Source: Spirochaetia bacterium (GTDB lineage Bacteria; Spirochaetota; Spirochaetia; Treponematales; Treponemataceae). From it: 14,456 nucleotides of DNA. A program made the position numbers and the translations under genes. Positions within the stretch are counted from its first letter, which is position 1; the number at the start of each line of letters is the position of its first letter. Under the pieces are notes generated by a model that had not been told where the DNA came from, ran no database searches, and saw nothing but the letters and a program-made list of their open reading frames with translations. The DNA lies in assembly GCA_900767955.1 (NCBI GenBank), contig CAAGBC010000041.1:1-14456 (forward strand). The letters are read 5' to 3'. Below are positions 1-5,428 of the stretch, piece after piece.

Positions 1-22
1 CTACACGACGCTCTTCCGATCT
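1..22. other. Illumina sequencing-adapter remnant
   Basis: These 22 bases match the 3' part of the Illumina TruSeq read-1 adapter, ending in GCTCTTCCGATCT. This is recognised from memory of the adapter sequence. The composition changes abruptly to AT-rich genomic DNA at base 23. It is untrimmed library sequence marking the physical end of a contig, so nothing should be inferred about true neighbours to the left. Confidence 0.95.
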
Positions 23-286
23 GAGTATGTATATTTTTTTGAAGATGAAATAAGTTTAGGTATGTATAAAAAATTAGCCTTTACTGAAGATGAGTGGGAT
101 TATTATAAAGATATCTTTGAAGATGGAGATAGATGTTTTTACGAAAAAGAAGATATAATAGATTGGCTTTATGTAAATGGCCTAAGTGAAGAAGATGCAA
201 AGAAAGAAGGTACATGGCTTACAATCAAGGATCATGGTTTTATTGTAATTCGTGATGGGGATAAAGTTCATTTTATTTCAAAGTAA
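23..286 (+). CDS. Hypothetical small acidic protein, 5'-truncated by the contig edge
   Basis: The first ATG is at 62 and gives 74 residues, but the frame stays open back to the adapter junction at 23, adding 13 codons (EYVYFFEDEISLG) that look like ordinary protein. The only purine-rich stretch before ATG 62 (AGG at 58-60) is one base away, too close for a ribosome binding site. The gene therefore probably starts to the left of the window. The product is acidic, rich in Asp, Glu, Lys, Tyr and Trp, with no signal peptide, membrane segment or recognised motif, and looks like a soluble cytoplasmic protein. The arsC-like gene begins 26 bases after the stop and could be co-transcribed. I do not recognise the family. 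Confidence 0.55.
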   Translation, partial: EYVYFFEDEISLGMYKKLAFTEDEWDYYKDIFEDGDRCFYEKEDIIDWLYVNGLSEEDAKKEGTWLTIKDHGFIVIRDGDKVHFISK

Positions 287-312
287 AACATATTAATAGA
301 TAGAATTTATAT

Positions 313-663
313 ATGATAAAAATTTACTGTTATCCAAGATGTACAACTTGCCAGCGTGCAACAAAATTTCTTGATTCAAAAGATGCAAAATATGAACTTA
401 TTAACATCAAAGAAAATAATCCAGATAAAGAAACTTTGCGTGCACTATGGCAAAAAAGCACCTTGGAGTTGAAAAAGTTTTTTAACACAAGCGGCATTTT
501 GTATCGTGAAATGGAACTTTCCAAAAAACTTCCTTCAATGACTGATGAAGAAAAACTTGATTTACTTTCTACAGACGGAATGTTAGTAAAACGCCCAATT
601 CTTATTACAGAAAACACAGTTCTTGTGGGATTTAAAGAAAGTGAATGGGATGGGGTGGTGTAA
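313..663 (+). CDS. ArsC/Spx-family protein (arsenate reductase-like, thioredoxin fold)
   Basis: The 116-residue length is typical of the ArsC/Spx/YffB family. The N-terminus reads MIKIYCYPRCTTCQRA, with a redox CxxC at Cys10/Cys13 on the first strand-helix turn of a thioredoxin-like fold. The family hallmark KRPIL is at residues 93-97, with Arg94 in the position that binds the oxyanion in true arsenate reductases. Members either reduce arsenate with glutathione or glutaredoxin, or, as Spx, bind RNA polymerase; sequence alone does not decide which. The CxxC leans towards the Spx-like or unassigned group. There is no arsenic operon around it. The ATG at 313 lacks a clear Shine-Dalgarno. The last 59 bases recur in diverged form at 2049-2107, beyond the ATPase gene, so this 3' end is a recombination boundary. 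Confidence 0.85.
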   Translation: MIKIYCYPRCTTCQRATKFLDSKDAKYELINIKENNPDKETLRALWQKSTLELKKFFNTSGILYREMELSKKLPSMTDEEKLDLLSTDGMLVKRPILITENTVLVGFKESEWDGVV

Positions 664-715
664 TTAAAAAAAAAAACAGTCCTTTGAATAATGTGATAAT
701 ATCTATAAAAAGTCC

Positions 716-744
716 TTTGATTTTTGTGAATTACGTGATATAGT
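716..744 (+). promoter_or_regulatory. Weak candidate promoter giving a leaderless ATPase transcript
   Basis: TTTGAT (716-721) and TATAGT (739-744) are separated by 17 bases. Transcription would start about at the ATG at 751, which has no Shine-Dalgarno before it. The ten-base word AGTCCTTTGA occurs at 678-687 and 711-720, the second copy overlapping the -35 box; it could be a binding site or a small duplication. Confidence 0.3.
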
Positions 745-750
745 TTTGTT

Positions 751-2079
751 ATGCAACGAAATTTTATTAATGAGCTTAAAAAATGGAAAGAATCTTCTTT
801 ACGAAAACCTTTAATTATCCAAGGAGCAAGGCAGATAGGAAAAACTTGGATTATGAAGGAATTTGGAAGAACAGAGTATAAAAAAACTGCATATATATAT
901 TGCCAAGATAATCCAACTTTAGAAAATCTTTTTAATGAATCTTTTAATACTGAACGCATATTAAACGCGTTGCAAATGATTGTAGGATTTAAAATTACAC
1001 CAGAAGACACATTAATTATTTTTGATGAAATTCAAGAAATACCAAAAGCCTTAACAAGTTTAAAATATTTTTATGAACAACTTCCAGAGTATCATATTAT
1101 GTGTGCAGGAAGTCTTTTAGGAATAACACTTCATAATGGAACAAACTTTCCTGTTGGAAAAGTAAATTTTATGAATCTTTATCCTATGACCTTTACAGAA
1201 TTTTTAATAGCAAATCAAAAACAAGAATTAGCAGACTTAATTCAAAATAAAAATCAAGATAAAATTCTTCTTACAAGTTTTAAGCAAACTTACATTGATA
1301 TGTTAAAATTATATTTTTTTGTAGGTGGAATGCCAGAAGCTGTTTTAACTTGGATAGAAACAAAAGATTTTTCCTTAGTCAGGAAAGTTCAAAAAGAAAT
1401 TCTTATAGCATATGAAAATGATATTTCAAAACATGCAAGTAAAGAAAGTGTAAATAAAATAAAAATGATTTGGCAAAGTATTCCAAGCCAGTTAGCAAAA
1501 GAAAATAAAAAATTTATTTATGGCCTTGTAAAACAGGGGGCTAGAGCAAGGGAATACGAATCAAGCATAAACTGGCTAAAAGATGCAGGTCTTCTATATA
1601 AAATACATAGAATTACAAAACCAAATTTACCATTAAAAAGTTATGAAGATTTAAGCGCATTTAAAATTTACATTCATGATATTGGTTTGTTATGCAGTTT
1701 AAGTGGATTAAGTGCAAAAACTTTACTAGAAAATGATAGACTTTTTACAGAATTTAAAGGTAGTTTGACTGAACAATATGTTTTACAAGAATTAATTGCA
1801 GAATGTGAAACAATACCTTTTTATTGGTCAAATGATACTTCTACAGCAGAACTTGATTTTATAGTCCAATTCGATGATGAAATTGTTCCAATAGAAGTAA
1901 AAGCTACAACAAATTTACAAGCAAAAAGCCTAAAACAATTTATACAGAAAAATAATACAGAACTTGCTTTTAGATTTTCATTGGCAGATTACAAAGAAAA
2001 TGAAATAATAAAAGATATTCCTCTATATGATATGCCAATAGTAAAATTTTACGGAGAAACCTGTTCTTGTGGGATTTAA
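751..2079 (+). CDS. AAA-family ATP-binding protein with DUF4143 C-terminal domain
   Basis: This 442-residue protein belongs to the bacterial/archaeal AAA_14-DUF4143 ATPase family. Walker A is GARQIGKT at residues 25-32 and Walker B is LIIFDEIQE at 88-96. A sensor-like CAGSLLG lies at 118-124 and GGMPEAV at 192-198. The DUF4143 part includes GSLTEQYVLQEL (337-348) and ends in a PD-(D/E)xK-like core, ELDF (Asp369) followed by IEVKA (Glu382, Lys384), so it combines a P-loop ATPase with a nuclease-like fold. The family's cellular role is poorly known. There is no Shine-Dalgarno before ATG 751. The final codons (about 434-442, GETCSCGI region) are read from a relic of the arsC-like 3' end in another frame, so the native C-terminus was probably replaced when the gene was inserted here. 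Confidence 0.88.
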   Translation: MQRNFINELKKWKESSLRKPLIIQGARQIGKTWIMKEFGRTEYKKTAYIYCQDNPTLENLFNESFNTERILNALQMIVGFKITPEDTLIIFDEIQEIPKALTSLKYFYEQLPEYHIMCAGSLLGITLHNGTNFPVGKVNFMNLYPMTFTEFLIANQKQELADLIQNKNQDKILLTSFKQTYIDMLKLYFFVGGMPEAVLTWIETKDFSLVRKVQKEILIAYENDISKHASKESVNKIKMIWQSIPSQLAKENKKFIYGLVKQGARAREYESSINWLKDAGLLYKIHRITKPNLPLKSYEDLSAFKIYIHDIGLLCSLSGLSAKTLLENDRLFTEFKGSLTEQYVLQELIAECETIPFYWSNDTSTAELDFIVQFDDEIVPIEVKATTNLQAKSLKQFIQKNNTELAFRFSLADYKENEIIKDIPLYDMPIVKFYGETCSCGI

Positions 2080-2107
2080 AGAAAGTGAATGGGAAGGGGT
2101 GGTGTAA
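2049..2107 (+). pseudogene. Relic 3' end of a second arsC-like gene
   Basis: Bases 2049-2107 align without gaps to 605-663, the end of the intact arsC-like gene, with 53 of 59 identical; the last 45 bases differ at one position only (A2095 versus T651). In the arsC frame the relic reads TEKPVLVGFKESEWEGVV then stop, against TENTVLVGFKESEWDGVV in the intact gene. Several differences change the protein conservatively, so this looks like a diverged allele or paralogue rather than a fresh duplication. It overlaps the last ten codons of the ATPase gene in another frame and supplies its stop codon. Confidence 0.8.
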
Positions 2108-2110
2108 AAA

Positions 2111-2138
2111 TTGAAAATTTCAGTTTCTATGATATAAT
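2111..2138 (+). promoter_or_regulatory. Strong sigma70-type promoter
   Basis: TTGAAA (2111-2116), a 16-base spacer and a perfect TATAAT (2133-2138) lie just after the arsC relic. Predicted transcription starts near 2145 and runs into the heptamer repeat and the terminator at 2253-2308. A second possible promoter follows: TTGACA (2158-2163), 17 bases, TAACAT (2181-2186), whose -10 box overlaps the first repeat unit. Confidence 0.55.
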
Positions 2139-2181
2139 GTAAATGACAAAAAAAACATTGACAGAGAGAGTCCGAATGAGT

Positions 2182-2216
2182 AACATTCAACATTCAACAT
2201 TCAACATTCAACATTC
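2182..2216. repeat. Five tandem copies of the heptamer AACATTC
   Basis: Five perfect copies of AACATTC are followed by a partial AAC. Because the unit is 7 bp, gain or loss of a copy would shift any reading frame and would also change spacing in the untranslated leader upstream of the 2451 lipoprotein. Such repeats are typical slipped-strand sites. The repeat begins inside a possible -10 box (TAACAT at 2181-2186). Confidence 0.9.
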
Positions 2217-2252
2217 AACGCACTAAATATCGAATTTTTAAAATATAACAGA

Positions 2253-2308
2253 AGCCAGAATTTTATTCTTTTGAACATTTTAAGAGAATAAAATTCTGGC
2301 TTTTTTTT
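2253..2308 (+). terminator. Strong intrinsic terminator
   Basis: A perfect 17-bp stem (2253-2269 pairing with 2285-2301; the left arm begins AGCCAGAATT) encloses a 15-base loop, and a run of eight T (2301-2308) follows. It ends transcripts from the ATPase gene or from the promoter at 2111-2138, and insulates the lipoprotein gene, which would then need its own promoter downstream. Confidence 0.88.
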
Positions 2309-2324
2309 GTTTCGACTATGTTCT

Positions 2325-2381
2325 GCAACTTGAACAGCCTGTTTGACCAAGCTATCAAGTTGCTTTTGCTTTGCAGCAAAA
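2325..2381 (+). promoter_or_regulatory. Structured leader upstream of the variable lipoprotein
   Basis: Two hairpins lie back to back: a 9-bp stem (2325-2333 with 2355-2363, GCAACTTGA/TCAAGTTGC) and a 7-bp stem (2364-2370 with 2375-2381, TTTTGCT/AGCAAAA) with a 4-base loop. A possible promoter follows (TTGGAA 2395-2400, 16 bases, TAAATA 2417-2422), so the hairpins may be upstream of the transcript rather than in it. Their function is unknown. Confidence 0.4.
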
Positions 2382-2450
2382 ATAAAAAAAAAGTTTGGAA
2401 ATTCTAAAATAGTAAATAAATAATGATTTTTTAGATAAGGAGGAAAAATC

Positions 2451-4064
2451 ATGAAAAAAATAAAATGGCTTGTCGCATTTTTAATTGTGGCAAATTTGCT
2501 TTTGGGTGTAATTGGATGTAAAGATACAGTGACCGATGAAGGCAGTAAAATCCATGTGCACACATATTCAGAAGCATGGACAAGTGATGCAAATGGACAC
2601 TGGCACGAAGCTACATGTGAACACACAACAGAAGTAAGTGGAAAAGCAGAGCACACTTTTGGCGATTGGAAAGTAACACAAGAACCAACAGAAGAAGCAG
2701 AAGGTACTAAAGAAAGAAGTTGTACAGTATGTGAATATACAGTGCCAGAAGTAATTGAAAAATTGGAACACAAACATAAGTTTGCAACAGACTGGACAAA
2801 AGATGAAACTCACCATTGGTATGCCGCAACTTGCGAACACACAACAGAAGTAAGTGGAAAAGCAGCACACAGTTTTGGCGATTGGACTGTAACAAAAGAA
2901 GCAACTTGTACAGAAGAAGGAAGCAAAGTAGGTGTTTGTGAAGTATGCAAAAAAGAAGTTACAAAAAAAATTGATGCAAAAGGGCACTGTTATGGCGAGT
3001 ATGTTTCCAACAATGATGCCACAAAAGAGGCTGATGGAACTAAAACAAGAGAATGTAGCGTATGTGGACATAAAGACACAGTGACCGATGAAGGCAGTAA
3101 ATTTATTGTACCAGAATTTGTATTTGTAAAAGGCGACACTGTAACAGGTGCATTACCAGCTTGGTTGGATGAATCAGCTGTTAGCTTTTATAAAGGTGTA
3201 TTTATAAAAGGCAGAACAGTAACCTTAAGCGATTTTTATATGGGCAAATACGAAGTAACACAAGAAGAATACGCAAGTGTAATGACAGACCAAAAAGTAA
3301 CTGTAGAGGGAGTAGAATACACCTTAGAAAGTAACCCATCTTATTGTACAAAAGACAGCACTGAGTTTACATTATTTAATGGCGATGTACAAGAAAAACG
3401 TCCAGTAGAAGGGGTAACTTGGTATGACGCAGTATGGTATTGTAATGCCTTAAGCGAAAAAGAAGGCTTAACAAAAGCATATAATATTGAAGTTACAGAA
3501 GTTTTGCAAGGAAGAGGAAAAACAGGATATCGTATAGATAGTGCAAATGTAACACTAAACAAAAATGCAAATGGCTACCGCTTACCAACAGAAGCGGAAT
3601 GGGAATATGCCGCTAGAGGTGGAAATCCATCAAAAGAAGAATGGAACTATGTGTTTAGTGGAGCAGATACAGCAGAAGGTGTATCATATAATTCATCTAA
3701 AAATTCTGGCTTAGACAGTGTTGGTTGGTATAGGTATAACAGTATAAATGGAACAACAGGAGATACATCACTTTCAATTGGTGAGCAAGGATGGGGAACC
3801 CACCAAGTAGGTAAGAAAGCCCCTAACAGACTAGGTTTATATGATATGAGTGGAAATGTAGAGGAATGGTGCTATGATTGGAAAGAAACAATAACTACAA
3901 CTACCCCTGCAGACGGTGCTACCTCGGGCTCTTACCGCGTTATCCGCGGTGGTGGTTGGAGCGAATACGCTAGCTACGCGTCGGTTTCGTTCCGTGACAC
4001 CAGCCTCCCGTATGGCCGCTACTGCGATCATGGTTTCCGTGTTGTGCGTCCCAGTTCTAATTAA
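2451..4064 (+). CDS. Surface lipoprotein with Cys/His repeats and FGE/C-type-lectin-fold domain ending in a DGR-type variable region
   Basis: The start is set by AAGGAGG at 2437-2443, seven bases before the ATG. A lipoprotein signal peptide ends at the lipobox GVIGC (Cys23), so the protein should be membrane-anchored and exported. Residues 24-220 are Cys/His-rich repeats with HWHEATCEH/HWYAATCEH and CxVC pairs at 91/94, 163/166 and 202/205, suggestive of metal binding. Residues 223-534 form an FGE-sulfatase (SUMF1) domain, with FVFVKG, GKYEVTQEEY, RPVEGVTWYDAVWYCN, GYRLPTEAEWEYAARGG and LGLYDMSGNVEEW. This is a C-type-lectin-like fold. The C-terminal residues 495-533 switch to GC-rich codons and look like a retroelement-diversified ligand-binding surface, as in Treponema TvpA. 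The catalytic Cys region of true FGE is not conserved, so a binding role is more likely than formylglycine formation. Its ligand is unknown. Confidence 0.92.
   Translation: MKKIKWLVAFLIVANLLLGVIGCKDTVTDEGSKIHVHTYSEAWTSDANGHWHEATCEHTTEVSGKAEHTFGDWKVTQEPTEEAEGTKERSCTVCEYTVPEVIEKLEHKHKFATDWTKDETHHWYAATCEHTTEVSGKAAHSFGDWTVTKEATCTEEGSKVGVCEVCKKEVTKKIDAKGHCYGEYVSNNDATKEADGTKTRECSVCGHKDTVTDEGSKFIVPEFVFVKGDTVTGALPAWLDESAVSFYKGVFIKGRTVTLSDFYMGKYEVTQEEYASVMTDQKVTVEGVEYTLESNPSYCTKDSTEFTLFNGDVQEKRPVEGVTWYDAVWYCNALSEKEGLTKAYNIEVTEVLQGRGKTGYRIDSANVTLNKNANGYRLPTEAEWEYAARGGNPSKEEWNYVFSGADTAEGVSYNSSKNSGLDSVGWYRYNSINGTTGDTSLSIGEQGWGTHQVGKKAPNRLGLYDMSGNVEEWCYDWKETITTTTPADGATSGSYRVIRGGGWSEYASYASVSFRDTSLPYGRYCDHGFRVVRPSSN
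2526..2549 (+). repeat. 24-nt exact direct repeat, copy 1
   Basis: The segment encoding TVTDEGSK just after the lipoprotein cysteine is identical over 24 bases to 3078-3101, which lies just before the FGE domain. The pair brackets the whole Cys/His module (about 550 bp). Confidence 0.92.
2619..2649 (+). repeat. 31-nt internal direct repeat, copy 1
   Basis: Identical to 2835-2865 over 31 bases and encodes EHTTEVSGKA. It shows that the Cys/His module contains an internal tandem duplication of about 216 bp (exactly 72 codons), so copy-number change would keep the frame. Confidence 0.92.
2835..2865 (+). repeat. 31-nt internal direct repeat, copy 2
   Basis: Second copy of the 31-base repeat at 2619-2649. 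Similarity continues imperfectly on both sides (TFGDWKVT versus SFGDWTVT downstream). Confidence 0.92.
3078..3101 (+). repeat. 24-nt exact direct repeat, copy 2
   Basis: Second copy of the 24-base repeat at 2526-2549, at the junction between the Cys/His module and the FGE-like domain. The two copies are in the same frame (552 bp apart, a multiple of three), so recombination between them would cleanly delete or duplicate the module. Confidence 0.92.
3931..4055 (+). other. DGR-type variable repeat (VR) at the end of the lipoprotein gene
   Basis: 71 of the 120 bases at 3931-4050 are G or C, in strong contrast to the A/T-ending codons of the rest of the gene. Codons for residues 495, 498, 504, 506, 508, 509, 514, 516-519, 521, 522 and 524-526 all end in C or T and vary only in the first two bases, the pattern left by adenine mutagenesis of AAY codons (or TAC at 514); GGT502 fits a template AGT. 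The scaffold between them (R..RGG.W, VSFR, GFRVVRP) is the invariant FGE C-terminus. GAA505 is the one codon that does not fit. Edges are approximate. The cognate template and reverse transcriptase are not in the window. Confidence 0.75.
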
Positions 4065-4069
4065 AAGTG

Positions 4070-4182
4070 CAAAATGCTTTTAAAGTAGCCCTAAAGGCTA
4101 CAAAAAAAGCATTTTGTAAAGTTTGCGCCCGTAAGGGCGCTTACACTAAAAAGATTTTTATGAACAAATTTTGTTCATAAAA
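4070..4182 (+). repeat. Three consecutive hairpins immediately after the variable lipoprotein gene
   Basis: Hairpin 1 (4070-4116) has outer arms CAAAATGCTTTT/AAAAGCATTTTG and an inner stem GTAGCC-CTAAA-GGCTAC (4085-4101). Hairpin 2 (4125-4140) is GCGCCC-GTAA-GGGCGC. Hairpin 3 (4156-4182) has 13-bp arms (TTTTATGAACAAA and its complement) around one base. Hairpin 1 lacks a downstream U-run, so it is not a standard terminator, although some may end transcription. DGR targets often carry a hairpin or cruciform just downstream of the variable repeat that helps retrohoming; hairpin 2, with its GC stem and 4-base loop, is the best candidate. Confidence 0.6.
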
Positions 4183-4213
4183 TATATAAAGAGAAAGGCT
4201 TTAAAGAGTATGC

Positions 4214-4338
4214 GCCTCGTCGGGCTCTAATCGTACGTTATGTGCAGTGGCACATAACTATCGAGTTTGTTTCACAAACTCGCAGTCAACCGCGGTGGTA
4301 GTTGGAACAACAATTCTGACAACTGCGCTGTTTCTTAC
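4214..4338 (+). pseudogene. Broken template-like copy of the variable cassette, interrupted by a 50-bp double hairpin
   Basis: Bases 4214-4234 (reading ASSGSNR) and 4285-4338 (VNRGGSWNNNSDNCAVSY) align residue for residue, without gaps, with the variable end of the upstream lipoprotein (ATSGSYR, VIRGGGWSEYASYASVSF). A stop codon follows at 4339-4341, and the piece lacks a start codon and the last third of the cassette. At eight of nine variable sites the relic has an A (AAT, AAC, AGT or TAC codons) where the lipoprotein has another base. It also differs at non-A positions (TCT/GCT, TGC/GCG, GCT/TCG), so it is not the exact template of this gene but a relic of a related template or an undiversified target. 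Confidence 0.68.
4235..4284 (+). repeat. 50-bp insertion made of two perfect hairpins
   Basis: The insertion sits between the CGT and GTC codons of the relic cassette. It consists of GTTATGTGC-AGTG-GCACATAAC (4237-4258, 9-bp stem) and CGAGTTTGT-TTC-ACAAACTCG (4262-4282, 9-bp stem). Fifty bases shift the frame. The origin is unknown; it resembles small palindromic repeat insertions. Confidence 0.7.
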
Positions 4339-4378
4339 TAATTTCTAAAGTAAAATACATAGAACGAGTAAAATGTTT

Positions 4379-4429
4379 ATTTTCTGTGGGTTAATCTTTA
4401 ATAAGACTTTGGATTATCCCACGGAAAAT
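4379..4429 (+). promoter_or_regulatory. Long hairpin upstream of the U32-like gene
   Basis: An 18-base imperfect stem (4379-4396 with 4412-4429; TCTGTGGG pairs with CCCACGGA through a G-U pair) encloses a 15-base loop. No T-run follows, so it is not a clear terminator. A smaller hairpin, GTGTA/TACAC (4451-4466), lies just before ATG 4471. They may form the leader of the U32-like gene. Confidence 0.4.
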
Positions 4430-4470
4430 CTTGCAATCTCCCTTCAAAAAGTGTAGTCTTTTACACGAAT

Positions 4471-5379
4471 ATGCAAACCTCACACAAAAAAATCGCCCAC
4501 TACCATCTTCCAGGCCTTTTTGAGTTCTACGAATTATACAAAATCTTTCTTCCTATTTATCGTGAGCATCCTGAATATTTTTATGATTGGTGTGATATTG
4601 CATCAATTTACGGTGCACCGGCGGATTGTCTTTGGGGCGGTGGAAGAACTGGCTTTGGTTCCGCAGATGTAAATGATGTTCTTGATTTGATGAATGAATA
4701 CAAAATTTCCCCCCGTTTTACTTTTAGCAATTCCCTGTTGCATCCCGAACATCTTTCAGACAAAAAATGTAACCGCCTTTGCAAATTGTTTGAAAAATCA
4801 AAAGTTCCTGTGGGTGTAATTGTTCATTCTGATTTGCTGTTGGATTATCTAAAAAATCAATTTCCGCAATTTTATTTTGTTTCTTCCACCACAAAAGTTT
4901 TAACTGATTTTTGTGATTTTCAAAGTGAACTTAATCGTGATGAATTTTCCTTTGTTGTTCCAGATTTTAGGTTGAATAAATCTTTTGAAAAATTGGCGGA
5001 ACTTTCCCAAAATCAAAAAGACAAAACCGAGTTTTTATGTAATGAATGTTGCAATTTTGGTTGCACAGAACGAAAAACTTGTTACCAAAATGTAAGCCGC
5101 AAAAACCTTGGTGAAGAAGTTCTTAGCCACAAATGCACCGCCCCAGATTCCAAAAAAGGCTACAGATTTTCTAGTGCAATGAAAAATCCTGGCTTTATTA
5201 GCATTGATGACATTCAAAAAATCTATCTTCCAATGGAATTTTCCAACTTTAAGATTGAAGGTCGCGGTCTTGGAAGCGCCATGGTTTTGGAGTTTCTTCT
5301 ATATTATATGGTAAAACCAGAGTTCCAGATTGTTGTGCGAGAAGAAGTTTATTTAGACGGAATGTTAGATTTGTTTTAG
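4471..5379 (+). CDS. Peptidase U32-like protein with cysteine cluster
   Basis: The 302-residue soluble protein has no signal peptide or membrane segment. The motif FKIEGRGLGSA (residues 260-270) matches the FKIEGR signature of the peptidase U32 family, whose members are TIM-barrel proteins, several of them binding an iron-sulfur cluster. A cysteine cluster, LCNECCNFGCTERKTC, lies at residues 189-204 with a further Cys222, consistent with cluster or metal binding; early residues show WGGGRTGFGS (55-64). It is shorter than the collagenase-like U32 proteins (about 400 residues or more) and lacks their N-terminal match, so it is a distant branch. The substrate is not predictable; RNA or tRNA hydroxylation, known for some U32 relatives, is only a possibility. 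No Shine-Dalgarno precedes the ATG. The gene ends 85 bases before the RhuM gene, which has its own promoter. Confidence 0.6.
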   Translation: MQTSHKKIAHYHLPGLFEFYELYKIFLPIYREHPEYFYDWCDIASIYGAPADCLWGGGRTGFGSADVNDVLDLMNEYKISPRFTFSNSLLHPEHLSDKKCNRLCKLFEKSKVPVGVIVHSDLLLDYLKNQFPQFYFVSSTTKVLTDFCDFQSELNRDEFSFVVPDFRLNKSFEKLAELSQNQKDKTEFLCNECCNFGCTERKTCYQNVSRKNLGEEVLSHKCTAPDSKKGYRFSSAMKNPGFISIDDIQKIYLPMEFSNFKIEGRGLGSAMVLEFLLYYMVKPEFQIVVREEVYLDGMLDLF

Positions 5380-5399
5380 TGGTTGTGGGAAAAATAGTG

Positions 5400-5428
5400 T
5401 TTACAAAACAAATGTATAGATGTATAAT
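5400..5428 (+). promoter_or_regulatory. Strong promoter for the RhuM-family gene
   Basis: TTTACA (5400-5405), a 17-base spacer and a perfect TATAAT (5423-5428) predict a start near 5435, about 30 bases before ATG 5465. The alternative ATG at 5420 overlaps the -10 box and would not be in the mRNA, which decides the start codon. Confidence 0.7.

Larger units (their letters stand above)
2145..2308 (+). ncRNA. Candidate small RNA or attenuated leader, about 160 nt
   Basis: A promoter-like pair at 2111-2138 and an intrinsic terminator at 2253-2308 enclose about 160 bases without a convincing gene. The only open frame is a 16-codon peptide from ATG 2176 (MSNIQHSTFNIQHSTH), preceded by GAGAGAG at 2164-2170; it is built from the 7-bp repeat and may be translated as a leader peptide. 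The alternative is that the terminator simply ends ATPase transcription or attenuates the lipoprotein mRNA. No known RNA family is recognised. Confidence 0.33.

Noticed and set aside
330..1010. A 226-residue minus-strand frame over the arsC-like gene
   Set aside because: It spans the intergenic gap and the ATPase start with no protein-like motif; the plus-strand genes have clear family signatures.
2182..2216. The short tandem repeat as a CRISPR array
   Set aside because: The 7-bp units are contiguous with no spacers.
2201..3071. Long open frames on the minus strand under the lipoprotein gene
   Set aside because: They are rich in Cys, Phe and Ser, typical of antisense of a repetitive gene, cross the terminator and lack ribosome binding sites.
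2451..4064. Calling the protein an active formylglycine-generating enzyme
   Set aside because: The C-terminal catalytic cysteine region is not conserved and the protein is a variable-ended lipoprotein, so a binding role fits better.
4065..4470. A DGR reverse transcriptase, Avd or integrase gene
   Set aside because: I looked for the reverse transcriptase YxDD-type region and for coding frames here and across the window and found none; the six unrelated proteins are all of other families.
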